From contig JAZARR010000110.1 of assembly GCA_037389465.1 (NCBI GenBank), positions 1,555,501 to 1,619,500 on the forward strand: a DNA stretch of 64,000 nucleotides. The letters are read 5' to 3'. Source of the stretch: Baylisascaris procyonis (Eukaryota; Nematoda; Chromadorea; Rhabditida; Ascarididae). Positions 59,501-64,000 of this stretch are shown piece after piece (within the stretch, counting starts at the first letter, position 1; every line of letters begins with the position of its first letter). Under the pieces are notes generated by a model. The model searched no databases, was not told the DNA's origin, and saw nothing but the letters and a program-made list of their open reading frames with translations. The position numbers and the translations under genes are program-made.

Positions 59501-62500
59501 TACGTTGAAAAACGAGAAAGTCAAACAGAACAACTGGAGAAGGAGAACGAACTTTTACGTCAAAGGTTAATATAGTTCATTGTTTATTGAATATAAATAT
59601 GGCTCAAAACGATTATACTATTCATTTTCCCTAATTGAATAGAAACAATTATAAGATTTTAAAGTTTATCGCGCTACTTTTGTTTGCGTATGATTGAGAA
59701 AAAAAATTTTTCCCTCTTTTTCCTTACTATTTCATCAAGGAGGTAATACAGAAAATAGTGTTACTTTTTTAATTTTAATTTTTTAAAATTGCTGACATTT
59801 GTGGGATCGTCTAAGATGATCCCTATACGATCGGATTATTTTTAATCTTAGGCCTACGCCGCAGTCAGAGCCTATGTCTGAACTCATAACGGAATGTAAG
59901 CCGATGCTGTCAGTCACCAGGTGAATGGTAGTTTTGATGTGTCCTTTCCTGCCTGTTTGAAATGAAAAATAACTGTTGATGCTAGCATTTATTGCAGATA
60001 CCGATCGCATTAACTTCTGTTTTTATGTTATCTTTTAGTAAGAGAAATGAGTATTAGAAGGTAATTAGACTTGTTATTATGGAGTTATTTTAACAGTTAT
60101 TAAAACTTATTAAACAAATACTTCAATATACCGCATTAACAAATTATTTCAGTATCAGCGTTATTATAGTAATTAGAACGTTGTTAAAGGAGCGTATTGT
60201 AGAGTAATCGAGACGGAGCGCAGCAATGAGGAATTGGCTAGAAAGCTCGACGAGTCGACCAGTAATGCGCTTCTCGTCGAGCAACAACTCACCAACGTTA
60301 TAAATATTTTCAAAAATCAACTAGCATATCAGGTACACAATTACCCCCCCCCCGCCCTTCCCCCAAATCCTTTCTATTATCCGCTACAGTAATCCTTTGC
60401 TCGTTACAGTAACCATTTACCAAATCTTCTTTACTTATTACCCACTGCTAAAATTTCAGATAGCATCAGTTGATCCCTAGTCTATATATTCCTCTCGCCA
60501 AAAGTTCGCACTAGAATGAAACTGCATTCTTTTTCGGCAAAACACAAAGATGATGATGAAGTAATATTTAGCTGCAATATTCAGTAAGAAATATTCGGTT
60601 GCAGTATTTAGTAAGTGATGTTAAGCTGTTGTTTTATATTTGATTCAGTCTGTGCGAAATTTTTCAGTCATTAGTTTTGTTAATTTTGCACAAAGCGGCT
60701 GTCACCAATTAGTAGCAATATTGCAGATTTGAAGCTGTCAATATAAAAATTCAAATATTATGCACAATATAAGTAATCAGTCCTGTTCCATTTTTCTCCC
60801 TATATTTTCCAGCAACTTCAATCTGTTTTTATGGAGTGAGTTGGAGAACGTGTGCTCAGCCAAGTATTTCAAAGGCAAGATGAAAAAAGGCTAAACGCGA
60901 ATCAAATGAAAAAAAACGAATTAAAAAAATAAGTTTTGGCGATTTTAGAGAACCTTTGGTTTTTTATGGAGTTCAATATTTTATGATCATGAAACTCTGA
61001 GAACTTAAGATTTAAAGATCACCGGCGAAGAAAAGATTGAATTTAAAAACATTTTTTTTCGTTGGTTATGATTTTTATTCACTTCCAAATTTGAGCTTCT
61101 CTCTAGTTCCTGGCGAATTTAAAAGTGCGTTAAAGTTAATGCTGCAAAAATCTTCGTTGAGCAATTTTGACTGATAAAATTTGTCGAGAATTGCAAGAGG
61201 AAATGCGGCAGGGCAAGACATGACACGTTGATCTGCTTACACTTTTATATTGGAATAGTAACAATTCCTTTTATTTCGACAGTTTTTTCATCTGTGATTA
61301 CCTGTGCCGACAAGAACACTAAAAATCAGCAATCTGTTTAAAAATGAAGTACTCAAAGGTTGTCACCAATTAGTTGACTGGTAATATTACCTGGGTGCTA
61401 ACGTTATCAGCAATTAGTTGACCGGTAATATTACCTAGGTGACAACGTTGTCACCAATTAGTTGACTGGTAATATTACCTGGGTGCTAACGTTATCACTA
61501 ATTAGTTGACTGGTAATACTACTTGGGTGGCAACTCAATATAATCATTCCGCTGCGATACGAAACATGATAGCAGATGATTTGAAATTTGCTGAACCAAA
61601 CCTCAACAATGCTGAACGGTAGTGACTGTTGAGCATAGTTGGAACACTGATGCGATCATGAAGTCTACGACCATTTGTGGACATATTGAACGCTGCTTGC
61701 ATCGGTGAGATGAAGCCCTCTTCAGGGCAACAAAATTCGACAACTCACTGAGGAGGTACGCGAGCGTTCCACCACAGTTGCGCAGCTCGTCAATCAGGTT
61801 CGAGCTCTACATCGTTGCTGTGTTGTGACTATACTATTGCAGCTTCTTTACTAGAAGACATGCAATTCGATAGGGGGAATGCCAAAAGACGACTTCAGAA
61901 TCGACGAATTGTCAGAATCAACTTCTATTTTATCTACTTCTAGATCAAAATGTTGTCAATAAAGTAAAAGCAAAAAAAAAAAAAACCAATCATATATTCC
62001 ATTTCTATATTAAGCTGACAAGTCATGTTGACTTCATTTTATCTTATACACAATTTGTCGATTTGAGATCAATGACAAAAGTTTTGCAGTTACGTTTCGG
62101 GTCGAGCGATGATTCGATTTGTGGAATTGGTGGATTACAATGTCGTCTACATCCACGCCCTGTAACGCATTGGGATTCGATGTTTGTGCCTCATTCAACG
62201 AATCGTTGCACACAAATGACCAATGTTGACTCACGTTGTGCACTTGTACGTAGTGTCTCAGTCACCTATCCAGGTGGACGACCGAATGTTGTTACACACA
62301 AATGTTTACAATCCCCTTCAAAGTAAGCCCTTTTTTCCACATATCTACTAGGTAGATATAAAAGTAATGTGGATAATGATTTATATTCTTATAGGTTTTT
62401 TTAAATATAAACAAATTTTACCGCGTTGAATTTTCTATATGCTATAGTATATAGTGAAGTTGTGACCGCTGTTCTTATCAAAACAGGGTTTTGTAATCTT

Positions 62501-62926
62501 CGTAGAACATTACAAAAGCTTACAGCTGGCTTATAGGACTTATGCATATGTAGGGCGAAGATATGGCATCCTTTAAAAAGAAAAGGACGATTTATTCGAC
62601 ATTACTTTCAAATAACACTTCACATGAAGTAGTGAACTTTTCGAAAATACATATATGTCTAACTAATTAAAAATATTATGCATTGTTTTCTGCATGAAAT
62701 AATTTTCTGGCTTTATGCTTATTTTAGCCGTCGCTCTCAACATTTGCCACGTTTGTGCACACGTTGGCAAAGCTTTTCGGGAGGAGGTTGCAGTATCGAA
62801 AAACCATCACGAAAATTCAGTTGTACGCCATTGGAACGAATGCCATTAACGAGATCTCTTTATGAAAGTGGCGATAAGTGTATCGCTCATACTTCAAACA
62901 ACGAAGAAAGCACATCGAAAAAATAG
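56549..62926 (+). CDS. Coiled-coil protein similar to CCDC92
   Basis: Eight exons: 56549-56582, 56954-57036, 57918-58110, 59484-59565, 60203-60332, 61726-61797, 62090-62322, 62728-62926. Phases agree at every join and the total is 342 codons (341 residues; human CCDC92 is of similar length). Residues 79-99 contain FLQKENSQMLTGLHTEIERL, which matches the CCDC92 signature FLQREHASTLKGLHSEIRRL. Residues about 40-198 form a long heptad coiled coil ending KIRQLTEEVRERSTTVAQLV, again like the vertebrate protein. The C-terminal 140 residues are Cys, Arg and Ser rich and unrecognised. CCDC92 is known as a centrosome/cilium-associated protein. Function here is inferred. The first two exons are the least certain. 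Start chosen at ATG 56549 (MSSTIAVGFFK), whose donor and phase fit exon 2. Confidence 0.82.
58120..58203 (+). repeat. Four 21-bp repeats, open as heptapeptides, just inside an intron
   Basis: Ten bases past the donor at 58110 lie four tandem 21-base units (58120, 58141, 58162, 58183). In one frame they read ISDPYSA, ISDQYAG, VSDPNPN and ISDPYPS without stops. The frame differs from that of the upstream exon, which meets TGA at once if not spliced (TTC TGA). The repeat is therefore intronic in the main model, but its codon-length period is notable. Confidence 0.85.
61359..61534. repeat. Exact 4 x 44-bp tandem repeat with palindromic unit
   Basis: Units start at 61359, 61403, 61447 and 61491 with no length change. 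The consensus begins GTTGTCACCAATTAGTTGAC and ends GGTAATATTACCTGGGTGCTAAC. GGTAATATTACC is a perfect 12-bp palindrome, and unit ends GTTGTCACC and GGTGACAAC are inverted copies across the second unit. Units 1 and 3 are identical while 2 and 4 differ from them, which suggests duplication of a pair. A related single copy (CTGTCACCAATTAGTAGCAATATT) lies near 60700 in the same intron. Confidence 0.95.
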
Positions 62927-63464
62927 AAATATTCGATAGACGACTCTTCAATTTAACGCTCCAATTCTCGTTTAGTAATGAAAGTGGTGTAACTTAATTA
63001 TGTTGCTTATATCATTTCGCTTCAAATGAAGTTTACAACAATTTTATAGATATTCAAAGCCTCTTTACTAGAGGCGACTAATTTGTAGATTGTAAATAAC
63101 ACTGAGATGATTTGTGAATTCAAATTTTTTTCTTATCGAATTTGTTGAAATACGAGTGGTAGATTGTTGTTGGGAGTACTCAGCAAAAGCACGCTATTAC
63201 TTTTTTGATTCTTCTGTATATTCGGTCATTTCTCTTATGGGACCTTCTTGGTGGTTCAATACCCCGGTCGATTGCCTTATGGAAACTAATTCGATTTTTC
63301 TAATATTAAATCCACGTCATGCATTAAACAGAGGGCACTATATACGCAGCAATATAGAATATCGAAACGTAAATATAATGGGAACATCTCCTTTCAGCGC
63401 TTTTTAAGCGAATTCAAATTTTTATATGCGCCGTTGAGTGAATCCAAAGCAAAAAACTAGAGGG

Positions 63465-63497
63465 GAAAGGTGAAAGGTGAAAGGTGAAAGGTGAAAG
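63465..63497. repeat. (GAAAGGT)n heptamer repeat in the 3' UTR
   Basis: Four to five copies of GAAAGGT lie downstream of the stop at 62926 and upstream of the AATAAA at 63555. They are purine-rich on the sense strand and probably transcribed in the 3' UTR. Confidence 0.9.
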
Positions 63498-63554
63498 AAT
63501 AGCAGTAACCTATTTCATGTACATAGTTCATACTATATCAAGTGTGAATGAAGA

Positions 63555-63560
63555 AATAAA
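63555..63560 (+). terminator. Candidate polyadenylation signal for the coiled-coil gene
   Basis: AATAAA about 630 bases after the stop codon, the first hexamer in the 3' region, followed by T-rich DNA. It implies a 3' UTR of about 0.65 kb. Confidence 0.45.
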
Positions 63561-63671
63561 ATCTCATTAATCTTGTACGTATATTCTTATAGTGCATACA
63601 TATATCGTACTCGAAATAGTATGTCACTATAAACGGTATGCTTACTAAAAGATTTCTTTTCGTTGACTTAG

Positions 63672-63875
63672 GGTAAATTGTCCCCACCATCGAATGAAGC
63701 ATCATTTATCTCTATGGTATATAATAAAACGCCAAACAAACCACTATTTCGTACCATTCTGATCGGTAAAAGCCTAAGATCTAGCAATAAAAATGTTGTT
63801 TCGATATTTGGTGTTTTAAATTTCGGTGTACCCCATAAGAACGATGAAAAGAATGAAAATCTACTAATATTATAA
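63672..63875 (+). CDS. Doubtful exon of an unknown gene
   Basis: After the acceptor-like GTTGACTTAG the + strand is open for 67 codons (GKLSPPSNEASFISMVYNKT...) to a TAA. The complementary strand is also open over the same stretch with an ATG. The residue composition looks more protein-like than most chance frames here, but I recognise nothing and cannot choose a strand. It would belong to the next gene downstream or be chance. Confidence 0.2.
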   Translation, partial: GKLSPPSNEASFISMVYNKTPNKPLFRTILIGKSLRSSNKNVVSIFGVLNFGVPHKNDEKNENLLIL

Positions 63876-64000
63876 GACATTTGAATAGTGCTGCTTACGT
63901 AGAATTATTTCATCGTATGATACGAGTGAATGAATGATAAAATGATAAAATTTTCTCACATAATCGAATCGATTTTGGTGAGATTCGATGAATATCCCCA

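Larger units (their letters stand above)
62927..63671. other. 3' UTR and short intergenic stretch
   Basis: It holds the heptamer repeat and the AATAAA listed separately. A 97-codon open stretch at 63114-63407 begins with GTG, has no ATG near its start and no recognisable similarity. I read it as chance within the UTR. Confidence 0.5.

Overview
This is eukaryotic DNA, most likely from a nematode. It is AT-rich. Three intron-rich genes lie on the + strand, and their exons end in AAG|GT-type donors and begin after TTTCAG or TTTTAG acceptors, as is usual in nematodes. The best-preserved protein is an EF-hand protein phosphatase of the PPEF/rdgC type (worm pef-1). Introns of a few hundred bases to 7 kb suggest a parasitic clade (filarial or other spirurid) rather than Caenorhabditis, but the species is a guess. 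All exon models were assembled by hand from reading frame, splice signals and phase. In each model the joined exon lengths sum to whole codons.

Region 1 (1 to about 21,330) holds the 3' portion of a large gene whose start lies before the window. At least 24 exons encode about 1,496 residues: a long array of degenerate tetratricopeptide (TPR) helices, then a CHAT-like (caspase-fold) region, an acidic helical stretch, a polybasic stretch and a serine-rich tail. The layout resembles TTC28-type TPR-CHAT proteins. The CHAT Cys is present but the expected His motif is not, so it looks like a pseudo-protease. It has a probable GC-AG intron and two possible 3' ends.

Region 2 (21,330 to 26,868) is intergenic. 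It holds a GC-richer block of imperfect 61 to 67 bp repeats and no recognisable gene.

Region 3 (26,869 to 50,933) is the complete PPEF gene: 15 exons and 728 residues. It has an N-terminal MGC acylation signal, a proline run, an IQ motif, a PPP phosphatase domain with all metal-ligand motifs, a degenerate EF loop and two good EF-hand loops. Introns of 7.2 and 6.5 kb contrast with one of only 44 bp. A 29-nt microexon and an intronic TA-flanked fold-back element (MITE) are also present.

Region 4 (50,934 to 56,548) is intergenic, with (AT)n arrays.

Region 5 (56,549 to 62,926) is a complete 8-exon, 341-residue coiled-coil gene resembling vertebrate CCDC92. Its introns carry a 21-bp repeat that is open as heptapeptides and an exact 4 x 44-bp tandem repeat. 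The last kilobase holds its 3' UTR and a doubtful exon of another gene.

The three genes are separate units, too far apart for a typical worm operon. PPEF proteins act in sensory neurons in several animals and CCDC92 is a centrosome/cilium-associated protein, so a shared ciliated-neuron context is possible, but this is inference only.
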